NCBI GenBank assembly: GCA_905183005.1
Contig: CAJJDO010000097.1
Location: 127,220-191,219, forward strand
DNA from: Paramecium pentaurelia
Taxonomy: Eukaryota; Ciliophora; Oligohymenophorea; Peniculida; Parameciidae
Direction: 5' to 3'
DNA: 64,000 bases
How positions within the stretch are numbered: position 1 is the first letter of the stretch; every line of letters starts with the position of its first letter. Below are positions 11,467 to 21,786 of the stretch, piece by piece. Position numbers and translations under genes: made by a program. Below the pieces are notes generated by a model. It made no database searches. It was given only the letters and a program-made list of their open reading frames with translations, and was not told the DNA's origin.

Positions 11467-12790
11467 TCATTTTGTATATTATGATTATCCTACAAGTGGT
11501 TCTGCTGTTTCAGTTTAGGAATATTATTATTCTGGTTCTTAATTTTATGGTATATCATCAACAGATTATTCAGTTTATTATTAAGTTTACTATTATTATT
11601 AAGCTTCCTCTTCTTATTATAATTATTCCTTTTCAGACTCTAATTCAACTTCTTATTTTTCTTCTACTTATTATACAATTTCTGTAACAGTTTCAACAAC
11701 TTCTTCCATTTCTTTTTCTTATAATTTCTCATCTTATGAAACTACTTCTGGTTATTATTCTACTTATTCTTAAGATTAATCTGTTTATTATGTTTAATTT
11801 TCTTAATTTTATTCAGTAATTGTATTTTCTTATGTTTCTTAATTTTCAGATTGATTACTTTATTCTGTTGATTATTAAGTGTTTTCATTTTATTATTCTG
11901 ATTGTTATTCATTCTCTATTGTTTATTATTCTTAAACTGAAGAATCTTATTATTAATCAACTTATTATTCTGTTTATGTTTATTCAACTTATTATTCTGT
12001 TTATGTTTAATCAACTTATTATTCTGTTTATGATTAATCAGGTTGTTATTCTGTTTATGATTAATCAAGTTGTTATTCAACATTTACATCTTATTATTAT
12101 TACACTTATTAATCAACTTATTCTGTTTCATTTGTTTATTGTTCAACTGCAGTATTTTAGTTTTCTACTTGTTCTTGTTAAATCAATTAGGTTACTTCTT
12201 TAATAGATTTATAATATAATACCTGCGCTTTCTCCTATCCAATTTGACATTGATTTTGCAATGAAAAAATCTAATTGAGAATCAGCCATTACAATAGGTT
12301 GATCTAAACATTTATCACTAGTTAAAAATGTAACTTAGGTATTGCTATTAACATCAATTGTTGAAAATTGTTATCTATTAATACATATTTTAAAATACAA
12401 TTCAGGAACATAAATTGAAAACACAGGAAGGGAAAAACTCATCACTTCTTCTACTCCTTTACATACTTTTTTTGATGTCCCTTTGAATTGGCATTCAGCA
12501 TATAAAATTACACAGTCTCCTTATGGTAAGAGATCCTTTTCATAAGCTAATAAAATTTGTTATTGCTCAACACTTTATAATGGTGATATCTATTCTGATT
12601 AGTAATCAAAGGGTTCATCTTTATTCATCCTAACCTCTGTATTTTGAGCTAATTATTCTTCTGTAAATAGTGATGTAGACTGATCATATGTAATTTAAAC
12701 TTCTGCTTCCTATCCAAAAACTGTAGTTTCATCTAAGAATTTTGTTGCATTTGCAATAGCTAGAATTAAGCAGATATGAACAAATCTCAT
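11467..12790 (-). CDS. Secreted Gln/Glu-rich repeat protein
   Basis: Read on the minus strand with one 25-nt intron, this gives 432 residues. The N terminus MRFVHICLILAIANA is a clear signal peptide. Residues about 90-185 are an ordinary, Cys-containing domain (QGDCVILYAECQFKGTSKK, SDKCLDQP). After the intron the protein is built almost only of Gln, Glu, Thr, Val and Asn, including four perfect-length nine-residue repeats of the type (V/L/P)(D/E)Q(S/T)QTEQQ. Glutamine is nearly always TAA. It then ends in an acidic, coiled-coil-like tail (EMEEVVETVTEIVQQVEEK) and TGA at 11467-11469. Opposite-strand frames look open under the standard code but are Tyr/Ser-rich shadows. Likely an extracellular or secretory-granule protein; function unknown. 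Confidence 0.75.
11958..12065. repeat. Four tandem 27-bp repeats inside a coding region
   Basis: Four successive 27-bp units, each starting CAACTTATTATTCTG or a close variant (CAGGTTGTTATTCTG), lie end to end, with a fifth partial unit after them. On the minus strand each unit codes for nine residues ending QTEQQ, in frame, inside the secreted Gln/Glu-rich protein. Confidence 0.85.
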
Positions 12791-13531
12791 AAATAAAAAA
12801 CGAATTAAATTAATAAGACATAGCTTTGAATACTTAATTAATCAAATATTTCTTTAAAAGCAAATATAATTTTAATAATAAATTTAAACTTTTCAATAGC
12901 CTCTTTGAATAGAAAGTAATTATAATTCTAAGCACAAGACTCTTTATATTAACTCAAATATGAATGATAATTTTGTATTATAAACAAGTATTATTTATAT
13001 ATTATCATACTATCAATTGAATTTTGTTTTATTATTATGATTAAATTAATTTATTTTAATTATTTTATTTAAGTCATATCTATTTTTAAAATACTTATAC
13101 AAATAGATAGGTTTTCAATTCATTTTAGTTATAAATTAATATAATTAAGCATATCATTTAGAAGTAAATATCTTTAAAAAGTAATTTAATTATATATTGA
13201 TTAATGTAAATTAATTAGTATCCATATTATAGATTATTATTCAATACATAACATAATTCTAAATTTAATGTATTGAAATTTGATTAATAATAATAAATAT
13301 TAAGAAAGATTTTATAAAATTTAAAAAAAAATAGGAATATTTAAGGAAAATACAAAATATATAAATTAGTTTAAAAATATGTAATATTCTTATTTATCTA
13401 TAAGAAATAAGGAAGGAGAATTTTATTTTATAAATAGATTATACTTTAATGTTATTAACTTAAAATTGATTCTTTGATAATATAAGTATTTAAATTAAAA
13501 TTGATTGTTATTTTAATAATTTAAACGCGAA
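12791..13531. other. Divergent intergenic region
   Basis: About 740 bp of AT-rich DNA upstream of two divergent genes. No protein-like frame or repeat of note was seen on either strand. Confidence 0.5.
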
Positions 13532-14853
13532 ATGAAAAATTGTATATCAATCAACTAATCTAACTCATCAACCCTAATTAATAAGGTTACACTATATCAA
13601 TATGGTCAAAATCCAATGGAAATCAGTTTAACATAAGCTAATTCACTTGATAGTCTAATTAAGTTAGTTAGTAGAAAGCTGTCTTTTAAGAAAATTAGAC
13701 TTTTTGATCATAGATGTTAAGAATTATTTGAAGAAGATCTTAAATATCTTAAGAATGAGAGTAAAATCTATATAACAACCAATGGTAAGAGTTTGGATGG
13801 TCGATTTGTCTTGTTTGAATATAATCCATTATCAGTACTATGCAAAGGTGGTTAAGCAACAGTAATGTTGATTTCTCATAAAACTACTTGTGAGGAGAGA
13901 GCACTTAAGTTTATAAGTGAAGGTTAGGAGAATTAATATTTATATATTGCTCGGGAGGCAGTGATATTGGAATAATTAAAACATCGAAATATAGTCAAAC
14001 TCCATAAATATAAGTTGTTTCCAGAGAAATCAGAAGCAGTATTAGAATTGGAATATTTAAAAGGAGGGTCCTTATTAGATTATGTATTAGGTAGAATTTG
14101 TGTTAAATCTTAGATCATGGTGCATTAGATGAACCAACTGCTCGTATTTTTTTTAATCAAATTTTGGATGGCATCTCTTATTGTCACAAAAATAATGTTA
14201 TTCATAGAGATTTGAAGTTAGATAACATTCTTCTTTGTGACACTACCGATTTAAGAGTATTTAATATAAATAAATTATTATAGATTAAAATTATAGACTT
14301 TGGTTTGGCTTATTTGTCTGGTACAGGTATTCCATTTGATGAACCATTAAATGTTGGTACTGTTCTTTATGCATCTCCTGAAATAGTCTTTGGGAAGTTG
14401 AAGAGTGTAAATTTTTCAGTTGATATATGGGCATTGGGAGTCATTCTATATTATTTAGTATTTGCTGAATATCCATTCAAAGGTGAAAATAATACAGATA
14501 TACTATTGAATATAAGTGAAGGGAATTATAATATTCCTAAATAGGTGAGTTGGGAATTAATAAGCTTACTTACTGATTTATTTAATCCTGATTATGAAAA
14601 TAGAATAACATTGAAGGAAATAAGATAACATAAATGGATTAAAGGATTGATATAAAGTAATCATTAATTAAGCATTCCACTTTCAGAAATGCCTACTACT
14701 TCAAAAGGATAATAGACTTTTGAAAATTCTATTAGAAAAACAAAAGAGGATATTTTACACTAAATTGAAAAGTAATAATTAAGCAGCATAAATTCAGAGA
14801 AACTATATAAAAGATTAACACCTAAATCATGTATGCAACATTTACTAAAATGA
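13532..14853 (+). CDS. Ser/Thr protein kinase with N-terminal doublecortin/ubiquitin-like region
   Basis: Two introns (23 and 27 nt) leave 423 residues. The first about 95 residues resemble a doublecortin or ubiquitin-like fold (LTQANSLDSLIKLVSRKL, then KKIRLFDHRCQELFEEDLKY and IYITTNGKSLDGRF). The kinase domain follows: Gly-loop KGGQATVML, Lys in RALKFI, acidic HIEREAVILEQLKHRNIV-type helix (REAVILEQLKHRNIVKLHKY), catalytic loop HRDLKLDNIL, DFGLA, and SPEIV..KVD-type APE region with DIWALGVILYYL. All catalytic residues are intact. The C-terminal tail (about 70 residues) is charged and short. The architecture recalls DCLK-type or CAMK-like ciliate kinases; the microtubule link is inference from the N-terminal region only. 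Confidence 0.85.
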
Positions 14854-15172
14854 ATTACTGATGGAAAATTGATAATATTATTTATAATGAGTTAATTATT
14901 ATAATTTATAAGAATTTTTTAAATCTTCTAAATTTAGGAATCTTTATAAAAGATAATTCATAGATTTATTTATTTAATTAATTATAAATTAAATTTATTT
15001 GATATCCATTATTATTTATAAACTATTTTTGTATATAAAAGAGAAATATTGTATAGATTTTTGTGTCTTTTTCATTTTTTAATTAGAAGTTTGAAACAAA
15101 TACAATATTTACAATAATAACTATTAAAGTTTATTAGTATAAATTATATTATATAATAAGTTAATTTTTGAA
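14854..15172. other. Intergenic spacer
   Basis: About 320 bp, AT-rich, between two plus-strand genes. Nothing beyond homopolymer-like A/T runs was seen. Confidence 0.5.
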
Positions 15173-17467
15173 ATGGCAAGTCGTTTTATTCAAAATTCAT
15201 TTCATTAACAAGAATCTTAAAGGCCAAGTAGAGCTTTATCAGAACATTAAAGAAGTAAAAGTGAAAAAGGTGGTCAAAAAGTACATCATAAGAGTCATGC
15301 ATCTCATCATTATAATCCTTTGGTTATACCTTGTGATTGGGTATTAGCAGAGAATCATGCTAAAGCAAGAAGAGTGGCAAGAGAATTGGAAGTTGAAAAT
15401 TAATCAACATGCCCTTGTTGTGGGTATTCGATAGAAAGAACTGATTTAGAATATGATTGTGATCCATTAGAGATGAAATTCTTAGGATCTGGATTTCCAT
15501 TGTTTTATATGTTTATAAAATACTGTATATTCATCTTAGTAGAATTTTGGTTATTAAAAGGAATGTTTTGTTTGGCTACAGATTTAATGGGTGATTATTG
15601 TTATAATTAAGAAAAGATTAAAATATAATAGAAAGAACATCATTCTATTCATGATCATTTGAATTAATAACATCATCATCATAAACATAAAGAAGATAAT
15701 TCAATATGTGGTGGATCTTTGTGGCATTTTGTGAGTTTGGCTAATGTATATGATAGAGAGGATATTAGAAATTTATAATCTAACTTATCATTAGTTGTTG
15801 TATTTGCTAATATGGTTTCATTTTTATTTTTCAGAAAAGCTTAAAGAAGTATAGATATAGAAGTAGATGAATCATAATTGACTCCATCAGATTATACTAT
15901 TTGTGTTAAGAATATACCAAAATTAAATGAGGATTATAGAGAAGTATTAAAGAATATATTTTAAAATTATGCTGCTGATGGAAGGGAATTATTTGTAACA
16001 AAGATAGTATTGGTATATAATTTAGATGAAGTAATTGAATTAGAAGAAGCATTAAAAGAAATGATAAGAGATAAATAGGAATATTTATTAGAAAATGGAA
16101 TGAATTTTACAGATTTCAAAGTTAAATAGTTAGATGAAAAGTTAGAATCATTAGAATAAAAAATTCATTAAAAAGAACATGAATTATTTATAAATAGAGA
16201 AAAGTTTGCAGGAATAGCATTTATAAGTTTTTTAACTGAAGAAATGAAATAATTAGTATTGTAACATAATCCTCATACATCATGGGAAAGAGTTAAGGCA
16301 TTTTTTAATAATGGAATGACAGGAGATGTAAAAGAAAAGGGTTTAATTTTTGAAGGACATAAATTATATGTAGAAGAAGCACCAGAACCTAATGATGTTG
16401 ATTGGGAATTTATACATATCTAAACTGGATAAAAAGTGAAAGCACGTGTTATTGCATGGTCAATATCTATAAGTTTTATGGCTGGTTGTTTCTTTTTGAT
16501 ATGGTTTTTAAGTGAATTGGCAGAGAGAATGAATGAGTAAGTGGAAGAATAAGAGAAAAAGGGTATCAAAGATTCATTGACTTAGACTATAGCATTTTTA
16601 ACTAGTTAATCTATTTCTTGGACTGTTGTATTTTTTAATAAGTTTGTTATTGGAAAAGTATATCATTTAATAGTTGATTTAGAGAAAATATCTAATAAAA
16701 CTAAATTTAATATAAGTTTTGCTAGAAAATAATCAGTAGCTTTATTTATTAATACTGCTTTAATATCATTAGTAATAGATTTCTATTTAACAGGAAATGT
16801 AATTGGTAAAGGTGGTTTCATTTATAATGAATCTAATGTGTTTTTACTTAATGCATTCATTCCTCCTATAGTTTGGTTTGTGGATCCTTGGAGTATTTAA
16901 AAAGATTATCAAAGGTAGAAATAATAGAAAAATGTGAAAAATTGTGTATTAACTTAATAAGAGGCAAATGAAATAATGGAAATGCCTGATTATTCATAAG
17001 CCAAAAGATATGGTGACATAATGAAGACAATGTGGTTCACATTTTTTTATGGTGATATTATACCTTTAGGTATATTATTCAGTATAATGGGTTTAACATT
17101 GTATTATTTTGTTGATAAATATAATGTTTTAAGGAGAAGAACAATCAAAGAATCATTATCAAAACATCTCAGTATAGAAATGATAGAGATGTTGGAATTA
17201 ATTATAATATTTACAGGGATTGGTAATACTGTAGTTTCGAGTATATTATTTGGGGAAGTTAAATGGTAAGACTTTATTATAATCATAATTGGAGTAGTAT
17301 ACATTTTACTGCCTATGGAAGACATTTCTAGTGTTTTATTTCCACTTGAATAGAAGGATGAAGTCTAAAGTTATTATGAAGCAGAGGAATACTTTAATAC
17401 TGATTATGATAGAGAGAATCCAGTAACTAGAAGAGAGATATTACATGAGATAGCAAAGAAAAAATGA
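15173..17467 (+). CDS. CSC1/OSCA/TMEM63-type mechanosensitive cation channel
   Basis: Intron-less, 764 residues. An N-terminal cytosolic segment has a CPCC pair (STCPCCGYSIE), a first membrane span (FPLFYMFIKYCIFILVEFWL), a His-rich loop, a second span, then a large cytosolic RRM-like domain starting YTICVKNIPKLNEDY and ending EEAPEPNDVDWEFIHIQ. That last motif is the well-conserved 'APEP.D..W.N' signature of the OSCA family. At least six further hydrophobic segments follow (VIAWSISISFMAGCFFLIWF; SVALFINTALISLVIDFYL; FFYGDIIPLGILFSIMGLTL; ELIIIFTGIGNTVVSSILF; FIIIIIGVVYILLP), as in the RSN1_7TM pore region. It should conduct calcium and other cations in response to membrane tension or osmotic stress. 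Length matches the family. Confidence 0.88.
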
Positions 17468-17485
17468 ATTTTATTTTATTTATTA

Positions 17486-18884
17486 ATGATTGTAATTAAG
17501 ACAGAAGAACTTAATTATCTAATTTATACCTACTTTTTAGAATAAGGTTATTCACATAGTGCTTTTGCTTTGATTAATGAAGTGAAAATAGATTAACTAA
17601 TTTATCGTGATGATGTTAAGCCAGGTCAACTGATTAATTTATTAGAGAAAGCTTTGTTATTTTAATAATTACAAGATCATATTCAGATCAATTAATATTA
17701 TGAATGCAAAGTGCCATAATTACTAATATAAAAACATGTTTGTTAATTTACTGAGAAAAAACAATTAGCTGAGAAATAAGAAAGGCGAGATCGTGAAATA
17801 ATGATTCAGAATGCATTGATGAGAAGTTAAGAATTTGCATCTCGTAATGGATAAACTATGGATTTAAATATTGAATTATAATAGGACATAATACAATTAT
17901 AAGATGAAATCTTATTGAGTGATTGGAATGCATAAAAAAACATTTTAGCAATATATCAACTTAATTGCATAAAATTCATCTAAAACAATTAAATAATACA
18001 AATTATGCCAACTGTTGTAGGTGAAAGCTTTTCTAGAGTCAAATTAATGAAATTTGATAGATCGAGCGGTAATAATATGCTAATTGTATATGAAAATGGC
18101 GCTGCAAAAGTAATAGATACAACAATTCAAATAATTAAAATGTTCAACATCAAAAATTCAAGTAAATTATTAGATTTTCATTGGAATCTAAATTGGCCTA
18201 ATGTTGTTGCTCTCATTTTTGAAAAGGATATTGAAGTATATATATATTTTTAATACATATTTTTAGATAGTAGATATATATAAATGCTAAACTTTGAAGT
18301 ATTTAGAAAATGTGATTCATTTTGAATGGAGACATTTTGATCACTTTATTGTAATGGATTATAATTATTACATAAATTTAATGTAAATTGATATTGACAA
18401 ACCATAATTATAATTAAAAGCAGAATTAGAAACTACTTTAATTGAATTCAATAAAAGAAAAACATTATTAGCATCATTTTCAAGCACTTTAAATATTATA
18501 AAAATATGGACTTTGTAAAATGATGATTATGTATTTGAAATTACAGATGATCAAAAAATATTGTAATTTTGTTGGTGTTCTTCATAAAATGCCAATTATT
18601 TAATCACATTAACATCTTAGACTCTTAATATATGGGATGTAGAATTTGGATAGATCAAATCTACTTATGAAATTGACTTTAATGTAATTAATATGGTTTC
18701 TATGGATTTATTAAATGACACACCGTAAGTAGTTTTAATTGGTGAAAAAGTTGTGTTGTACGATTTGATAAATAAAAAGAGAAGAGTTTTTAATTGTGAT
18801 ACCCCTAATAAAGTACTACGCATTAATGATGAAGAGATTTTGTTCATATTTAGGAGTAGTTACATTGTTTACAAAAAAAATTGA
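17486..18884 (+). CDS. LisH-domain, TBL1-like WD-repeat protein
   Basis: One 31-nt intron; 455 residues. The N terminus (KTEELNYLIYTYFLEQGYSH then SAFALINEV) matches the LisH start of TBL1/TBLR1, corepressor subunits of the SMRT/N-CoR complex, including the 'LVYRYLQESGF.HSAF' pattern. A basic coiled segment follows (EKKQLAEKQERRDREIM). The C-terminal 280 residues contain only weakly conserved WD-like blocks (IIKIWTLQNDD, TSQTLNIWDVEFGQ), fewer than the eight of animal TBL1, so the propeller is short or strongly diverged. In yeast and animals such proteins recruit histone deacetylases; that role here is inference. It starts 18 bp after the channel gene stop. Confidence 0.65.
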
Positions 18885-18912
18885 TATATTACATAAATAT
18901 ATATAATTTATT

Positions 18913-19745
18913 ATGTTTCAAAGTTAATTGGAGTATGCTGGAAAGACATCACAAATACAATAAAATGTTGTTGGAGAAGTATGTAATTTTGAAAATCAAT
19001 TCAATTCAAGAGTAGTATATTCAAGAAAATTATACTAATACCTTTTAATACAAATGATCGTTATATGTACACTATTTGAATTAAAGTGTTAGCATTATTC
19101 ATATATTGGGTATATGCTTCACCTTCTCTAGATTCCTATTTAGAGGGTAAACCATGGTTATTTTGGCTTTGTCTATTCATTTCTATTGGTACTGCTACTA
19201 TGGCATTAATATTCAGAAAAGATGTAGCAGGATTTCCATGGAATTGGGTTGTATTTGTCACCTTCACATTATCTATTTCTGTAGTATGTGGTACATTAGT
19301 GGCTTTAGGAGATTCAGTTATTGGTCTTTTAGTTTTCAGCAGTCTTGCAAGTATCCAAATCTAAATTAATATATAGGTATGGTGTTTTTCTTGTTTATGT
19401 ATTCATTGACAGTCAAAAGAAGACTCACTTATTAAGGATCAATACTATTTATTTCAGCTAGCATACTCCTCATTTTTGAAATCTTCACAATCTTTACTGA
19501 AGTTTCCCTTTTTTGGTTATCTACTGTTTCACTCTTTGCTTTTCTTTTGGCATTCCTTCTTATTTATGACACTTACACTAATGTTAAGTATAAATTTCAT
19601 ATTTATTTTTAGTTCAGGAGATCAATATGATGTCAATTAAGCAGATGAAGTATCAGGAAGTGTAATTATATATTGGGATGTCATCTTGTTATTCTTAAAA
19701 ATGAATGAACTTATTAAAGATTACTTAGTGAGGGAACGCAATTGA
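18913..19745 (+). CDS. TMBIM/Bax inhibitor-1 family membrane protein
   Basis: Three introns (20, 26 and 25 nt) give 253 residues. Six to seven hydrophobic segments follow one another (LLIQMIVILLALFIYWVYA; WLFWLCLFISIGTATMALIF; WVVFVTFTLSISVVCGTLVA; VFFLFMYSLTVKR...; FISASILLIFEIFTIFTE; WLSTVSLFAFLLAFLLIYD). The C-terminal motif YDTYTNV, then DQADEVSGSVIIYWDVILLF, is the hallmark of the LFG/TMBIM family (YDT...G......DY...A..LYLD). These proteins form calcium leak channels of ER or Golgi and modulate cell survival. The 20-nt first intron is needed to bypass an in-frame TGA. Confidence 0.82.
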
Positions 19746-19757
19746 ATAATATTATTA

Positions 19758-20950
19758 ATGAAGATTATTTTATTATTGCTACCGTATCTTGCATTGAGCA
19801 CAATACATCCTGAGGGTAATCTAGACTTTGTAAAGTATTGCAAATACTTTAATTACCCTGTGGAAGAACATGTTATCTAAACAGAGGATGGCTATCTTCT
19901 AACATATTTTAGAGTCTAAGCTAAAGGAACAAAAATTGTTTCAGGCAAAAAAGTTGTTCTTCTCCAACATGGACTCTTAGATAGTAGTGATACATTCATA
20001 ATTAATGATGAAGACAAAGCACCTGCTTTCTTAATTGCAAATAAAGGCTATGATGTTTGGCTTGGTATTTTAGATTTATTTATTATCTTAGGTAACAATA
20101 GAGGAAATAAACATGGCAGAGCTCATGTTAAAAAGAATCCATTCTTTTGGGCATTCTGGGATTTCACATTAGAAGATTTTGCTATCTATGATCTTCCTGC
20201 AGGATTTAAATACATTGTCAATAAGACTGGTTAAAAAATTCAATATATTGGACATTCCTAAGGTACAGCTTAAATGCATATTCATTTATCTCTTTTCAAA
20301 TAAAGTATTGTTAGAGATAATCTGATATAATTTATTGGAATGGGACCTGTTGCTTGGGTTACAACAAAGTATTCTCCATTAGTTCGTTTACTTGACACTA
20401 ATTTCTTAGAAGTTTTGGCAACATTTGGATTACATGAATTTATGCCTGGAGATACATTCCTCACATCTGAAGTAGGTAGAGTAGTTTGTGGACTAATGGA
20501 GAATCTTTGTGGAGATTTGATAGGATCATTTGTTTCAGCAGATCCAATTCTAGACAACTATGATCGTTATGATGTATTAGCTGGACATTCTCCTGCTGGT
20601 ACTAGTGTCAAGAATCTTAAACATTGGTAATAATTCACTAGAACTGGAGAATTTAAGAGATATGATTATGGTGACAAGGAAAATTTGAAGAGATATGGAA
20701 CCAAGAAAGCTCCCTAGTATGATTTATCTAATATTGATGTCAAGTAATATTTAAGTATATAAAAAATAGAATATTTTACATTGCTGGATATGATGATTTG
20801 TTGGCTGCACCTAAAGATGTAAATCATCTATTTTCAGCATTAGTAAATGCACCAAATAAAGAACTTAAATTCTATGATGCTGGTCATTGTTCCTTCATGT
20901 GGGGAAGACAATTACCATATCTTGAAGATTTATGGGCCCATTTAGAATGA
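19758..20950 (+). CDS. Acid/gastric-type triacylglycerol lipase (alpha/beta hydrolase)
   Basis: Two introns (27 and 26 nt) leave 379 residues. MKIILLLLPYLALS is a signal peptide. The partial alpha/beta-hydrolase lipase region starts CKYFNYPVEEHVIQTEDGY and continues KKVVLLQHGLLDSSDTF (oxyanion HGLL). GYDVWLGNNRGNKHGRAHV is typical of the LIPA/LIPF family. The nucleophile elbow is YIGHSQGT, the acid is in AGYDDLLAAP, and the His is in DAGHCSFMWG. The full catalytic triad is present. Expected role: hydrolysis of triglycerides or sterol esters in phagosomes/lysosomes or outside the cell. It starts only 12 bp after the TMBIM gene stop on the same strand. Confidence 0.9.
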
Positions 20951-21049
20951 TATATATATAAATATTATCATCAGAATAATAATATATAATTTAATTCTTA
21001 ATTAAAGTATACTCAATTGTTTAATTTAAAGTAAAATATGTTAAACTAT

Positions 21050-21633
21050 TCACTTCAAGGTTTTAGAGAAATTCTCATAAGCCTATTTACTCCTCATTCC
21101 TTCTTTAATTTAATTCGTTGCTCTTGTTAAATCTAATACTTTTTTTAATTGAATAACCAAAATTAATTTTAGAATAGCAATTAAAAAAAATAAGATTATT
21201 GCAATAACTTAAACAAAAATCTCAAATTTTGAATCTTATTCAAATTCTTCTGTTGTTGTCTAATATATTGATATTCCTAAGATTAAAGTTTCAGTCATTA
21301 TTATACTAAATTAATTCTTAAAATAATACTTACAAAGATGTAGTTATTACTAATTTATCTGTCTGCATATGGAATATTTATAACAAACTAAGTCCTTCTA
21401 ATATAATTGTAATGCCTAAATGAGGATGATAAAAAACATGCAAAAATCAACACTGCAATAGCATCCCAATCTTAATGACTCATTAATATGTATCCTTATA
21501 TTATACTGAATGTTAATAGTGTTATAAAATTTAGTATAATGCTGCCTATAATATGTGTATAATGTCGATTTCTTGTATGAATTAATGTAAGAGAATCTTA
21601 GGAGATAGAGAAATCTAATAGACGGTCAGACAT
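21050..21633 (-). CDS. Small multi-pass membrane protein, unrecognised
   Basis: Two introns (22 and 28 nt) leave 177 residues. Four hydrophobic segments are visible: IIGSIILNFITLLTFSIIQG, DAIAVLIFACFLSSSF, ITTSFIIMTETLILGISIYQ and FVQVIAIILFFLIAILKLIL. A basic/charged tail follows (LDLTRATNQIKEGMRSKQ). No family was recognised. It is convergent with the lipase, with 100 bp between the stops. Confidence 0.6.
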
Positions 21634-21786
21634 TTACATTTTATAAATTGTTATTAATAAAATTGTATAAAAATATTATAAATTGACTGATAATAATATT
21701 TTTAAAGAATGTTAGGAAATGCAGAATAGAATTATAATTTAATAAATAACAATTTCAAGACATAAAATTACTACCAGAGTATCTCA

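Noticed and set aside
11409..12203. Plus-strand open frames rich in Ile/Leu/Phe or Tyr/Ser over the Gln/Glu repeat gene
   Set aside because: They are shadows of the minus-strand gene, which has a signal peptide, a spliced whole-codon length and normal composition. The plus-strand frames are low-complexity and are broken by TGA.
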